From: TMED14 sp002378565
GTDB lineage: Bacteria > Bacteroidota > Bacteroidia > Flavobacteriales > Schleiferiaceae
DNA: 64,000 nt
Assembly: GCA_943846715.1 (NCBI GenBank)
Contig: OX044356.1
Location: forward strand, 992,001 to 1,056,000
Direction of reading: 5' to 3'
A model generated the notes under the pieces. That model did not search any database and was not told the origin of the DNA. It saw only the letters and a program-made list of their open reading frames with translations. Numbering within the stretch: position 1 is the first letter of the stretch; each line of letters begins with the position of its first letter. This document shows, piece by piece, positions 1-8,007 of this stretch. The position numbers were made by a program, and so were the translations under genes.

Positions 1-1714
1 CCTGCTTACCATGGCGGGCTAGGAAAATTTGACAACCAGGGTAGGCCCCTGCATTCAAACCCTCCATCACGATGTCATTCACGCGGTCAAGGGTGTTTTC
101 AGCCAACCCCATCTGTGACAAGCTAGCCTTTGACCAGGTCGAATGGATCCCTAAATTCACAGGTACCCTACCAGGGAATGTCCGTTGGTCCGGTGACAAT
201 TCAAGCATGTCTATAACCGCTTGCTGGGTGAATGTTGTGTTTTCATAAGCAAGCACCACGGCATCGAATCGATGCAGATCCAGGCTACGTAAACCATAGG
301 GGTTTCCCATTTGCACCAATACCACAGGATGTCCTGCCGCTTGGAAAGCTTCAGAAGCCGTCAATAAATCTGCTGAAAGCTTCGCTTGCTGCCATGGGTT
401 TTTGCTATCAGCCATGTGCAGCAATGCCACCGCTTGGCCATCAGCTGGCTCACCTGGATCGGCCAAGGAGGCAACTGCACGATTCCCCATGGTGATGACA
501 TGGTAAGTGGACTGTTCCATGATGCCACCATCATCATGCATCAGGGTCAACGCACCTTGCGCTATGGCTAAGGACAAATTGTCCATCAGTTTCCTATCCA
601 TTGGCGGCATCCCTGCATGGCTCGCATCATGCTTAGGTGGTTTGTGCGCCATGACGCGCTGGAATCGTTCCGTGACTTCTGAAAAGCTGATGCGCCCTTC
701 ATTCACAGCCTCAACCAAGGCGTCGATGGCAGCCTGTGGGTCAGCCACAAACAGCAGGATGTCATTACCTGCAATGAAGGCTTGTGCCTCCAGCTCACCT
801 GGGGACAAATCCTGCGTCAAGCCTTTCATGTTCATCGCATCGGTGAAAATCAGCCCTTCAAATCCCAGGCTATCACGCAGCCAATAGCTGACAATGGGCT
901 TAGATATGGAGGCAGCTGTCCCTGTTGAATCCATTGCTGGCACTGCTAAATGTGCCACCATCACGGCATCAACGCCAGCCTTCACAGCATGAGCAAAGGG
1001 GTTAAGCTCAAGGGCTTTCAAGCGATTGAGGTCATGCGCAATGCGCGGCAAGCCCTTGTGGCTATCGCTGTCACTGTCGCCGTGTCCAGGGAAATGTTTG
1101 GCGCAGGCCATCACTGCTTCCGAATGAAAGCCGGCAATCATCGCTGATGACATGGCATTGACCAGCTTGGTGTTGGAACCAATGGCTCGTTGCCCAATGA
1201 TTGGATTGTTGGGGTTGGTATTGAGATCCACCACCGGCGAAAAGTTCACATGGATGCCTAGGCTTTTTGACTCAGCCCCCAGGGCCTGGCCATAGCGCCA
1301 AGCCAATGCGGAGTCATGGGTAGCACCAAGGGTCAATGGCCACGGCAGTCGACTGAGGCTATCTAGCCGCATGGCGGCACCCCATTCCGCATCCTGCGCC
1401 ATCAACAAGGGCTGTTCTGCCAATTTTTGCAATCGATTGATGGCCTGACGTTGCCGTTCAGGGCCACCTTGCATCCAAATCATACCACCCACAAGTCCAT
1501 TCCTTGTCCAGTCTGCCAATTGATCCATGTGAGCTGCATCACCATTGCTGTAGGCTGCCACCATGATGCATTGGCCAAACATGGCGCGAAGGTGGGCGTC
1601 AGCCGCAGAATCTACAAGGGAATGATCCTGTGTTGCGCTGAGCAAAGGCAGAGCAACAAGGGGTAGTAGTCGACGGAATAAAAAGGCTTGATGCATCATG
1701 GAAAAATAGGACAT
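1..1714 (-). CDS. GH3 beta-N-acetylglucosaminidase fused to a beta-lactamase-like domain (3' part missing)
   Basis: About 571 codons are visible and the gene continues past the left edge. A hydrophobic N-terminus (FRRLLPLVALPLLSA) looks like an export signal. The GH3 domain has the NagZ-type loop from K206 to H219 (KHFPGHGDSDSDSH), which holds the His/Asp acid-base dyad, and the nucleophile motif FTDAMNM with Asp292. Family members remove N-acetylglucosamine from peptidoglycan fragments or chitin oligomers. At the C-terminal end of the visible part, AYPGCQIFLARHGK resembles the start of a class C beta-lactamase/penicillin-binding-protein-like domain, so this is probably the GH3-beta-lactamase fusion type known from Bacteroidota. 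The start could be ATG at 1714 or at 1699; both are in frame. The gene is divergent from the mutL run. The GH3 call is firm; the second domain rests on about 40 residues. Confidence 0.88.
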   Translation of the reverse strand, partial: MSYFSMMHQAFLFRRLLPLVALPLLSATQDHSLVDSAADAHLRAMFGQCIMVAAYSNGDAAHMDQLADWTRNGLVGGMIWMQGGPERQRQAINRLQKLAEQPLLMAQDAEWGAAMRLDSLSRLPWPLTLGATHDSALAWRYGQALGAESKSLGIHVNFSPVVDLNTNPNNPIIGQRAIGSNTKLVNAMSSAMIAGFHSEAVMACAKHFPGHGDSDSDSHKGLPRIAHDLNRLKALELNPFAHAVKAGVDAVMVAHLAVPAMDSTGTAASISKPIVSYWLRDSLGFEGLIFTDAMNMKGLTQDLSPGELEAQAFIAGNDILLFVADPQAAIDALVEAVNEGRISFSEVTERFQRVMAHKPPKHDASHAGMPPMDRKLMDNLSLAIAQGALTLMHDDGGIMEQSTYHVITMGNRAVASLADPGEPADGQAVALLHMADSKNPWQQAKLSADLLTASEAFQAAGHPVVLVQMGNPYGLRSLDLHRFDAVVLAYENTTFTQQAVIDMLELSPDQRTFPGRVPVNLGIHSTWSKASLSQMGLAENTLDRVNDIVMEGLNAGAYPGCQIFLARHGKQ

Positions 1715-1723
1715 AAAGGGTCT

Positions 1724-1731
1724 TACCTTTG
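1724..1731 (+). promoter_or_regulatory. TAnnTTTG -7 box upstream of the mutL run
   Basis: TACCTTTG matches the Bacteroidota -7 consensus TAnnTTTG and ends 22 bases before the ATG at 1754, giving a short leader. I see no TTTG-type -33 element at the expected distance, so the assignment rests on the -7 box and its position between divergent genes. Confidence 0.5.
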
Positions 1732-1753
1732 AACCTCTATAGGATTTTTTTCA

Positions 1754-2026
1754 ATGAATCATCGTGCAAAACCTCGCGGCTTCCGACTGGAGACCCGGTA
1801 CACCGACGAACGCAAGGAGCGCTTGCGTTTAATGGAGAAACGTGCCAAGCAAATCATCGCTGATCCAAGTATCACTAGGGACGAGCGCAAGGATGCCCTG
1901 AGTCGCGCCTGGCAGTCTCGAAGAAGCACAGAAAGCGTTGACCCGAAACGCAACTTAAGATTGGTCCTTGTTCTGTTGACATTGATTGGAATCACTGTCC
2001 TGGCATTAGAATACATTGCTGCATGA
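1754..2026 (+). CDS. Small single-helix membrane protein upstream of mutL
   Basis: This 90-residue protein has a highly charged N-terminal two thirds rich in Arg and Lys, probably helical, and one hydrophobic C-terminal segment (about residues 69-87, LVLVLLTLIGITVLALEYIAA). That suggests a tail-anchored protein with a basic cytoplasmic part. Its stop overlaps the mutL start as ATGA, so the two are probably translationally coupled. Small proteins at this position in Bacteroidota are sometimes labelled riboflavin synthase subunit beta in databases; nothing in this sequence supports an enzymatic role. Function unknown. Confidence 0.75.
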   Translation: MNHRAKPRGFRLETRYTDERKERLRLMEKRAKQIIADPSITRDERKDALSRAWQSRRSTESVDPKRNLRLVLVLLTLIGITVLALEYIAA

Positions 2027-3819
2027 AACCCATTGCGTTATTACCTGAGACGGTATCCAATCAGATTGCCGCTGGCGAGGTCATTCAGCGACCTGCTTCT
2101 GCGATCAAAGAGCTGATGGAAAATGCCTTGGATGCTGGAGGCAGTCACATTGAAGTCAACATTCAGCAAGCAGGCAAAGTCTCCATGCAAGTCATTGACA
2201 ACGGCCATGGCATCCCTGAGGGAGACATGGATCTGGCATTCCAGCGACATGCTACGTCAAAAATTCAGTCGGCAGATGACCTATTTGCTTTGCAAACCAT
2301 GGGGTTTCGTGGTGAGGCACTGGCAAGCATTGCTGCGGTTTCGCATGTGTCAATTGTCACCCGAACAGACAGGGAAAACAGCGGCAGACAGCGGGACCTT
2401 GAAGGTGGTCGCTTGGTTAAATCCAATGGGTGCAGCACAGCCATTGGTACAAAAATCACCATCAGCAACCTCTTTTACAATGTGCCGGCAAGGCGTCAAT
2501 TTCTGAAAAGTGATGCCGTTGAATACAAGCACATTGCCCGTGTATTTGCTGACATTGCCTTAGCGCATCCAGACAAGGCATTCACCCTTCGGCACCAAGG
2601 CAAGGTGGAATGGATGCTCGCAGCGGAACACCCGCGTCAACGCATCACCCACATCATTGGAAAAAAAGTCACTGACAGACTGGTACCGGTCGACGAGCAA
2701 ACCGATTTTGTTGAAGTTAAGGGCTATGTGCTCCGACCCATCCATGCCAGAAAAACCAAGGGAGAACAGCACCTCTTTGTCAACCATCGACCCGTCAACC
2801 ATGCCTTGATCCACCGAGCAGTCATGGATGCATTTGAGGGCTTGATCCAAAATGGACATCACCCCGCCTACATTTTAGACTTGACCATTGCCAGTGATCG
2901 CATCGATGTGAATGTGCACCCTGCAAAAACAGAGGTCCAATTCGATGACGAACGTGCCATCCAGGCCATCGTTCGCAGTGCCGTCAAGCGTGCATTAGGT
3001 ATTCATCAAGTAGCACCCACATTGGACTTTGAAAACCCATTGGCAGCGCAGCCCGTGCACATCCCCACGGGTCCAGTTTTACCGCCCCAAATTGTGGTTG
3101 ACAGCAGCTTCAACCCATTCCAAGGACAGGACAATATTGACCCAGGCATCAAAACCGATGAATCATGGGCTTCATCAACGAAGGATCATTTCTTTGATAA
3201 ACCCATCCATGTACCGGGCGAGGTCCTTGAACTCAGCAGTGAGTGGGCTGCTGAAACAGCAACCGTAGGCAACACAGGCATCGGGTATTCCGTGATGCAT
3301 GTCCCACCCCACTTTGCCGTGACCACCATGCAACGCGGACTGATGACCGTTCACTTGCCTCGCGCCAAACGACGCATCCTTTTTTCACAGCTACTGGCTC
3401 AACTGCAAGGAGAGCATCTGGGAAGCCAATCCTGGCTATTCCCTCAGCCTTGGAACGCGCCATCTGGCATGTATTGGGGATCTTGGGAACCGCGGCTTGA
3501 GTCCCTCGGTTACCGGTGGGAACTGCATGCTGACACTATGAACTGGCTGGCTGGGCCCAGCTTCCTCAATCCAGATCAGGCCATGTCTTGGCTTGAAAAC
3601 CTGTTGTTGATTGACCCCGATCAAGCGGGCTGGGAATCTGGACTCGTGAGCCAATGGCTGGACCATTGTGACCCCATGCCTGACCCTTGCCAAGGCGAGC
3701 CCTTATCCCTTGTCATTGACCGACTCTTTGCCTTAAGCAACCCATGGAAGGATGACAAAGGGCGCTCCATTGCTCGTCTGCTTGACTCGGATGCCATCGC
3801 TGCACAATTCACTTCGTAA
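2023..3819 (+). CDS. mutL: DNA mismatch repair protein MutL, endonuclease motif apparently lost
   Basis: The 598-residue MutL couples MutS mismatch recognition to downstream repair. The N-terminal GHKL ATPase is intact: motif I around ENALDAG, DNGHGI, and the GFRGEAL lid motif, followed by the ribosomal-S5-like transducer domain (KTKGEQHLFVNHRPV, NVHPAKTEVQF). A variable linker covers about residues 330-430. The C-terminal dimerisation domain is recognisable, but where the family endonuclease motif DQHA(X)2E(X)4E is expected (residues 444-450) the sequence reads HLPRAKR. The later CPHGRP-type motif is also absent; KDDKGRS is there instead. The gene starts inside the stop of the preceding small membrane protein. 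Identity as MutL is certain; loss of nicking activity is inferred from a by-eye alignment. Confidence 0.97.
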   Translation: MKPIALLPETVSNQIAAGEVIQRPASAIKELMENALDAGGSHIEVNIQQAGKVSMQVIDNGHGIPEGDMDLAFQRHATSKIQSADDLFALQTMGFRGEALASIAAVSHVSIVTRTDRENSGRQRDLEGGRLVKSNGCSTAIGTKITISNLFYNVPARRQFLKSDAVEYKHIARVFADIALAHPDKAFTLRHQGKVEWMLAAEHPRQRITHIIGKKVTDRLVPVDEQTDFVEVKGYVLRPIHARKTKGEQHLFVNHRPVNHALIHRAVMDAFEGLIQNGHHPAYILDLTIASDRIDVNVHPAKTEVQFDDERAIQAIVRSAVKRALGIHQVAPTLDFENPLAAQPVHIPTGPVLPPQIVVDSSFNPFQGQDNIDPGIKTDESWASSTKDHFFDKPIHVPGEVLELSSEWAAETATVGNTGIGYSVMHVPPHFAVTTMQRGLMTVHLPRAKRRILFSQLLAQLQGEHLGSQSWLFPQPWNAPSGMYWGSWEPRLESLGYRWELHADTMNWLAGPSFLNPDQAMSWLENLLLIDPDQAGWESGLVSQWLDHCDPMPDPCQGEPLSLVIDRLFALSNPWKDDKGRSIARLLDSDAIAAQFTS

Positions 3820-3828
3820 ATTCACCAC

Positions 3829-4509
3829 GTGCTCTTACAACCTCAACGCTTCAACGTTTTACCGCCAGTAATCAAGAACCTATTGATTATCAATGGATTG
3901 GCTTTTATGGCCACCTTGGTTTTTGGTCAAATGGGGTTTGATATCATTCGCCAGTTTGGCATGTATATCCCCCAATCACAGCAATTTGCTCCCTACCAAT
4001 TGGTGACACACCTGTTCCTTCATGCCAACATGAGTCACATATTTTTCAACATGTTTGCCTTGTGGATGTTTGGTAATGCCTTGGAAAACCAGTGGGGTTC
4101 ACAGCGATTTTTAATTTTCTACCTGGTGACAGGCCTGGGGGCTGCAATGTGCCATTTAGGGGTGAACGTTTACGAGTACTACCATCACATGGCACTCTAT
4201 GAAATGACAGGATCACAAGCATCGTTGCAAAGCCTTCGCATGCTTGAGTGGGTGCCAACCGTGGGAGCTTCAGGGGCAGTTTTTGGCGTGCTTTTAGGGT
4301 TTGGAATGACCTACCCAAATCAAAAAATCTACCTCTACTTCTTGATGCCCATCAAGGCAAAGTATTTCGTGCTGGGTTATGGTCTAATGGAGTTATGGTC
4401 TGGTCTTGCCCAAGCCAGCTCAAACATTGCGCATTTCGCACATGTCGGCGGCATGCTATTTGGCTTCCTGTTGATCCGCTATTGGCAAAGCACACAGCGC
4501 CGCTTCTAA
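3829..4509 (+). CDS. Rhomboid family intramembrane serine protease
   Basis: The protein has 226 residues and starts at GTG. It has six or so membrane segments with the rhomboid signatures in order: the HLFLHANMSHIFFNM loop, catalytic Ser148 in GASGAVFG, and catalytic His205 in HFAHVGG. Rhomboids cleave transmembrane substrates inside the bilayer. It lies 9 bases after mutL and is followed after 3 bases by a second rhomboid gene, so all are probably co-transcribed. About 30 residues (MCHLGVNVYEYYHH to MLEWVP) sit between two membrane segments ahead of the serine. Its substrate cannot be told from the sequence. Confidence 0.93.
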   Translation: MLLQPQRFNVLPPVIKNLLIINGLAFMATLVFGQMGFDIIRQFGMYIPQSQQFAPYQLVTHLFLHANMSHIFFNMFALWMFGNALENQWGSQRFLIFYLVTGLGAAMCHLGVNVYEYYHHMALYEMTGSQASLQSLRMLEWVPTVGASGAVFGVLLGFGMTYPNQKIYLYFLMPIKAKYFVLGYGLMELWSGLAQASSNIAHFAHVGGMLFGFLLIRYWQSTQRRF

Positions 4510-4512
4510 GCC

Positions 4513-5325
4513 ATGAATGCCCTGAGGATCTGGTTCAAACAATCCAAGATTCACGGCCTAATTGGCCTGATAGCTGTGGTGTTTGCTCTGCAGTCCAGCC
4601 TTGAAATTTTCGGTTGGCTTTGGGGGCTTTCCTTGGAAGAAACCATCCTCAATTGGTTCTCGCTTCGCAATGATTTTCCAGGTGGATTCCTTCAACCTTG
4701 GACCCTATTGACCCATGGATTCCTTCACCACGGACTCTTTCATGTTGTATTCAACGCGGCCATGTTGTGGTATGCTGGAGGGCTGTTAGCAACCTTCTGG
4801 AAGACTGATCGCGTGGTGTGGCTTTTCTTGACCGGCATTGTCGCAGGTGGCCTGGCTTTTTGGTCAGTCAGCCCTGTGATGGGCACAGTGGTTGTGGTCG
4901 GCGCTTCCGGCGGCATCTATGCCTTGCTTGTGGTGGCTGCTTTGACAGCGCCAGGCATGCGTATACGCTTATTTTTCAGCGTTTCTATCAACCTACAGAC
5001 CCTTGTTATGGTGTTGCTCGCAGTATCCTTCATTGCAATCGTAGCCGGCAGCAATGTGGGTGGGAATGTGGCGCACCTTGGCGGTGCCCTGTGGGCCTAT
5101 GTTGTTTTTCACCGGCCTGAATGGTTGCCTGATACATTACCTAACCTCCCTCGCAAGAAGAAGCGTCGCTCAGGCATACACCAAGCCTCCCGACGCCATG
5201 TCAAACTTCAAGGCTCTGTGGATCAACGTTTGGATGCCATTCTAGAAAAAATACATGCGCACGGCATAGAGAGCCTCACCGAGGCAGAGAAAGCCTATTT
5301 GAGCTCCTATGGCAACAAGCAGTAA
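4513..5325 (+). CDS. Second rhomboid family protease with soluble C-terminal tail
   Basis: This 270-residue protein has the active-site serine at position 132 (GASGGIYALL) and the catalytic histidine at 188 (NVAHLGGALWAY), plus the upstream HGFLHHGLFHVVFN loop. After the last membrane segment comes a cytoplasmic tail of about 70 residues. It opens with a basic patch (RKKKRRS) and ends in a short predicted helical module (DAILEKIHAHGIESLTEAEK), a tail type seen on Bacteroidota rhomboids. It overlaps the next gene by 17 bases. It is a paralogue of the preceding rhomboid but differs in length and tail, so the two probably have different substrates. Confidence 0.93.
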   Translation: MNALRIWFKQSKIHGLIGLIAVVFALQSSLEIFGWLWGLSLEETILNWFSLRNDFPGGFLQPWTLLTHGFLHHGLFHVVFNAAMLWYAGGLLATFWKTDRVVWLFLTGIVAGGLAFWSVSPVMGTVVVVGASGGIYALLVVAALTAPGMRIRLFFSVSINLQTLVMVLLAVSFIAIVAGSNVGGNVAHLGGALWAYVVFHRPEWLPDTLPNLPRKKKRRSGIHQASRRHVKLQGSVDQRLDAILEKIHAHGIESLTEAEKAYLSSYGNKQ

Positions 5326-6376
5326 GTCCGCCAACCGATTGTGGTATGGCCTGCATGCCATCGCCTTGCCCCTGACCTTGGGTGCAAGCATCAGTTTCTA
5401 CTTGGGCTCAGACTTCATGTCCTTCCTTGCGCCGCTAGCCATTGCTTTGCCCGTGCTGTTTATCTGGCATGCTGTCATTGGTGGATTGGCTTTGTCCCGA
5501 CTTCACCACTCTGCCCTGCTGGCCATTGCCATACTGACTGCAATCAGTCCCCAATGGATGCCTTTCATGGCCTACCAGTCAGCTAAGACCCCTCATCCTT
5601 CAAGCATTCGAATCGCCACGTGGAATGTGCATCAATGGCGCAACATGCCATGGACGGACTTGGAATCCACCGCGAAAGAGATGCAGACCAAGGCACTGTC
5701 ACTTCAAGCTGACATCCTTTGCTTGCAAGACATTGGCCAGGCTGGATTGAATGGCCTGGAAGCGCATTACCCTTACCATGTGCAAGTAGGTCAGCTGGCC
5801 GTGCTCAGTCAGTGGCCAATCAAACAATGGGATCAGCAAGCATTCACATCAACTTTTCATGGTCATGACCATTTCATGTGGACCAACATTGTGATCAAAG
5901 ACGATCAAGGCCAGACAAGAACCCTGACTGTGGCCAATGCTCACTTGGTGACAACCACCTTTGTGGCAAAAGATTTTCGTGAGGATCAGGATCAAAATGG
6001 CATGCCTCAAGTCATGCTTTCAAGCTATGGCAAACTCATGCAAACCGCAGGTATTCGGAGCCGGCAAGTGGACCAGTTGGCTGCCTGGCGAGATCAGCAG
6101 GATCAGCCTGTGGTGATCGCAGGGGATTTCAATGACGTGCCATCGAGCTACAGCTACCAAATGCTTACAACGGGCATGAAGGATGCCTTCCTTGAAGGCG
6201 GAATTGGATTAGGGAGGAGCTACACCGGCCTCAAAGGCTTGCCATTGCGCATCGATTGGCTCATCATGAGTCCAAGCATGCAAGTGACCGCTTCTGCGGT
6301 TGACAAGCAGTCACACAGTGATCACCACCCTCTGTGGACCGATGCCTGGCTGCAAAGCCAACCCATCAAGGACTGA
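5309..6376 (+). CDS. Membrane-anchored endonuclease/exonuclease/phosphatase (EEP) family protein
   Basis: The protein has 355 residues. The N-terminal ~90 hold two or three hydrophobic segments, followed by an EEP fold starting at SIRIATWNVHQW. The family metal and catalytic motifs are present: ADILCLQDIG, the NAHLVT strand, AGDFNDVPSSYSY, and the final SDHHPLW with the general-base histidine. EEP enzymes cleave phosphodiester or phosphomonoester bonds in DNA, nucleotides or lipids; the substrate here is unknown. Membrane topology suggests the catalytic domain faces the periplasm. It overlaps the second rhomboid gene by 17 bases and converges on the next, minus-strand gene with an 11-base overlap at the 3' ends. 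Confidence 0.88.
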   Translation: MATSSKSANRLWYGLHAIALPLTLGASISFYLGSDFMSFLAPLAIALPVLFIWHAVIGGLALSRLHHSALLAIAILTAISPQWMPFMAYQSAKTPHPSSIRIATWNVHQWRNMPWTDLESTAKEMQTKALSLQADILCLQDIGQAGLNGLEAHYPYHVQVGQLAVLSQWPIKQWDQQAFTSTFHGHDHFMWTNIVIKDDQGQTRTLTVANAHLVTTTFVAKDFREDQDQNGMPQVMLSSYGKLMQTAGIRSRQVDQLAAWRDQQDQPVVIAGDFNDVPSSYSYQMLTTGMKDAFLEGGIGLGRSYTGLKGLPLRIDWLIMSPSMQVTASAVDKQSHSDHHPLWTDAWLQSQPIKD

Positions 6377-7967
6377 CCTGTCGCACACGCCTGAGGTCCA
6401 AAGCGTTCATTGGGTGTGGTGGCAAACCGATCCACGACTTATCCAGCAACCGCAAACTTTCATCATAGATCAAGGGAATGATCAAGGCTTGTGATTGAAT
6501 CCGCGCATCCATGGCTTCGAAAACCGCGAGGCGCTCCTGGCCCTGCATCCTGGCAGCTTGATCCAAATAGGCATCCAAAAGCGGGTCATTCACATGGGCA
6601 GCGTTGGGCCCTTTGGGGGCCCATTGACGGCTATCAAAGAGCATCATGTAGTTCTGTGGGTCTGCATAGTCTGCAATCCAACTGGCGCGGTACATAGCCA
6701 ATCGACCTTCTGCCTTTGCTTCCCTGAATGTGGCTGAGGGCAGCACTTCAACCTTGACCGTTAGACCTAACTGGGTCCAAGCAGACTGAACATATTCACA
6801 TAGGTCACGGTAAGATGCCGTCGTGGAAAGCAGTATGGGTGCCAAGGTGTCAAGCCTATTCCCCAGAGCAGCTTCAAGCAAAACCTTTGCGCTATCAATG
6901 TCATGGCTCCATGATTGAGCTGTGGTACGGTGTCCTGGCATGCCAATGGGGATGAAGCCCTTGTTGCCTGGTTGCCCCAATCCGTTTTTCAAATAACGGA
7001 TCATGCGATGGCGGTCCAAGGATAAATTCAATGCCTGCCGCAGCCGTTGATCACCAAGGTAGCTCGGTGAAAGCATGGCCATATTGATGGCCAGGTATTC
7101 CGTGTTCAAGAAGGCCGCTTTGCGCAGGGTAAAGCGATCAGACCATTGTTCTTGAAGCTGTCCATCTGCATCCAACAGTTGATCCTTGTAGCTAGGGTCC
7201 AATCCAGAGATGAAATCCAGGTTACCCTTCACGCATTCCAAAAAGGCAGCCTGCCTGTCGGGAATGAATCGAATGGCGACTGATTCGAGGTAGGGCAAGC
7301 TGTGGCCTTGCTCATCTATTTCATGGTATTGCGCATGTCGCCTAAGCACCATCTTATCCCCCCGACGCCATGCCTTGAGGTAGAATGGGCCTGAGCCCAC
7401 AGGGTGTTCTGATAGGGTCAGGCCATAATAGTCCACTGCCTCTTTAGGTAAAATACCACAGTAGGGCATGCTCAGCCTTCCCATCATGGTTGGATCAGGG
7501 CGATTCAAATAGAGTATCAATGAATCCACGTCAAGCACTTGGATATGTGCAACAGGTGCCATGACCCATGCGCCAGAAGAACCCGTCGCCGGTGCCATGA
7601 GTCGATTCAAACTGAAAGCCACATCATAAGCTGTCACGGCCCTTCCTTGTCCGCCAGCAAAGCATGTGTCGTTGTGAAAACGCGCATCCTGCCTGAGGCT
7701 GAATTGCAATTGAAGGCCATCGTCACTGATTGCCCAATCTTTAGCAAGATCCCCATGCAAAACCAGGGAACTGTCACTTCGAACAAGCGTGCTGTAAAGC
7801 TGTGCATTGATCCAGTTGCTAGCTTGATTGCGGGAAAATGCAGGATCCAAGCTCTGAACACCTGAGGCTTCATTGTAACGAAAAACCATGCCTCTGTGTT
7901 GTGATTGCGGGCCTGAATGACAGGCCAACAAGCTGAGGAGGGGCAATAAGAGAAGAAGCTTTCGCAC
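6366..7967 (-). CDS. Peptide-type ABC transporter substrate-binding lipoprotein (SBP family 5)
   Basis: The protein has 533 residues and starts at GTG. A lipoprotein signal ends at the lipobox LLAC (Cys16). The rest matches the dipeptide/oligopeptide-binding OppA/DppA family: FRYNEASGVQSLDPAFS at the start, KDWAISDDGLQLQFSLR, an ALNLSLDR segment, and the C-terminal YADPQNYMMLF region typical of the family. No permease or ATPase gene is adjacent, so this is an orphan binding protein. It may serve a transporter encoded elsewhere or act as a surface peptide binder. A TAnnTTTG box lies four bases upstream of the GTG. Confidence 0.92.
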   Translation of the reverse strand: MRKLLLLLPLLSLLACHSGPQSQHRGMVFRYNEASGVQSLDPAFSRNQASNWINAQLYSTLVRSDSSLVLHGDLAKDWAISDDGLQLQFSLRQDARFHNDTCFAGGQGRAVTAYDVAFSLNRLMAPATGSSGAWVMAPVAHIQVLDVDSLILYLNRPDPTMMGRLSMPYCGILPKEAVDYYGLTLSEHPVGSGPFYLKAWRRGDKMVLRRHAQYHEIDEQGHSLPYLESVAIRFIPDRQAAFLECVKGNLDFISGLDPSYKDQLLDADGQLQEQWSDRFTLRKAAFLNTEYLAINMAMLSPSYLGDQRLRQALNLSLDRHRMIRYLKNGLGQPGNKGFIPIGMPGHRTTAQSWSHDIDSAKVLLEAALGNRLDTLAPILLSTTASYRDLCEYVQSAWTQLGLTVKVEVLPSATFREAKAEGRLAMYRASWIADYADPQNYMMLFDSRQWAPKGPNAAHVNDPLLDAYLDQAARMQGQERLAVFEAMDARIQSQALIIPLIYDESLRLLDKSWIGLPPHPMNALDLRRVRQVSP

Positions 7968-7971
7968 AGGT

Positions 7972-7979
7972 CAAATATA
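7972..7979 (-). promoter_or_regulatory. TAnnTTTG -7 box four bases before a GTG start
   Basis: On the minus strand TATATTTG is followed by ACCT and then the GTG start of the peptide-binding lipoprotein. Transcription would begin at or next to the start codon, giving a leaderless or nearly leaderless mRNA. No -33 TTTG is evident. Confidence 0.5.
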
Positions 7980-7995
7980 GGCCTGCCATCCGCCG

Positions 7996-8003
7996 TACTT
8001 TTG
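7996..8003 (+). promoter_or_regulatory. TAnnTTTG -7 box four bases before the mtaB GTG start
   Basis: TACTTTTG is followed by CCCC and then the GTG start of mtaB. The geometry mirrors that of the divergent lipoprotein gene. No clear -33 element is visible. Confidence 0.5.
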
Positions 8004-8007
8004 CCCC

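Noticed and set aside
232..1147. Several plus-strand frames of 60-130 codons
   Set aside because: They lie opposite the GH3 gene, whose protein shows clear family motifs through the whole region; the plus frames look like no known protein.
1754..2026. Riboflavin synthase beta subunit
   Set aside because: A label sometimes attached to small genes near mutL in Bacteroidota; this protein has no lumazine synthase motif and ends in a membrane helix.
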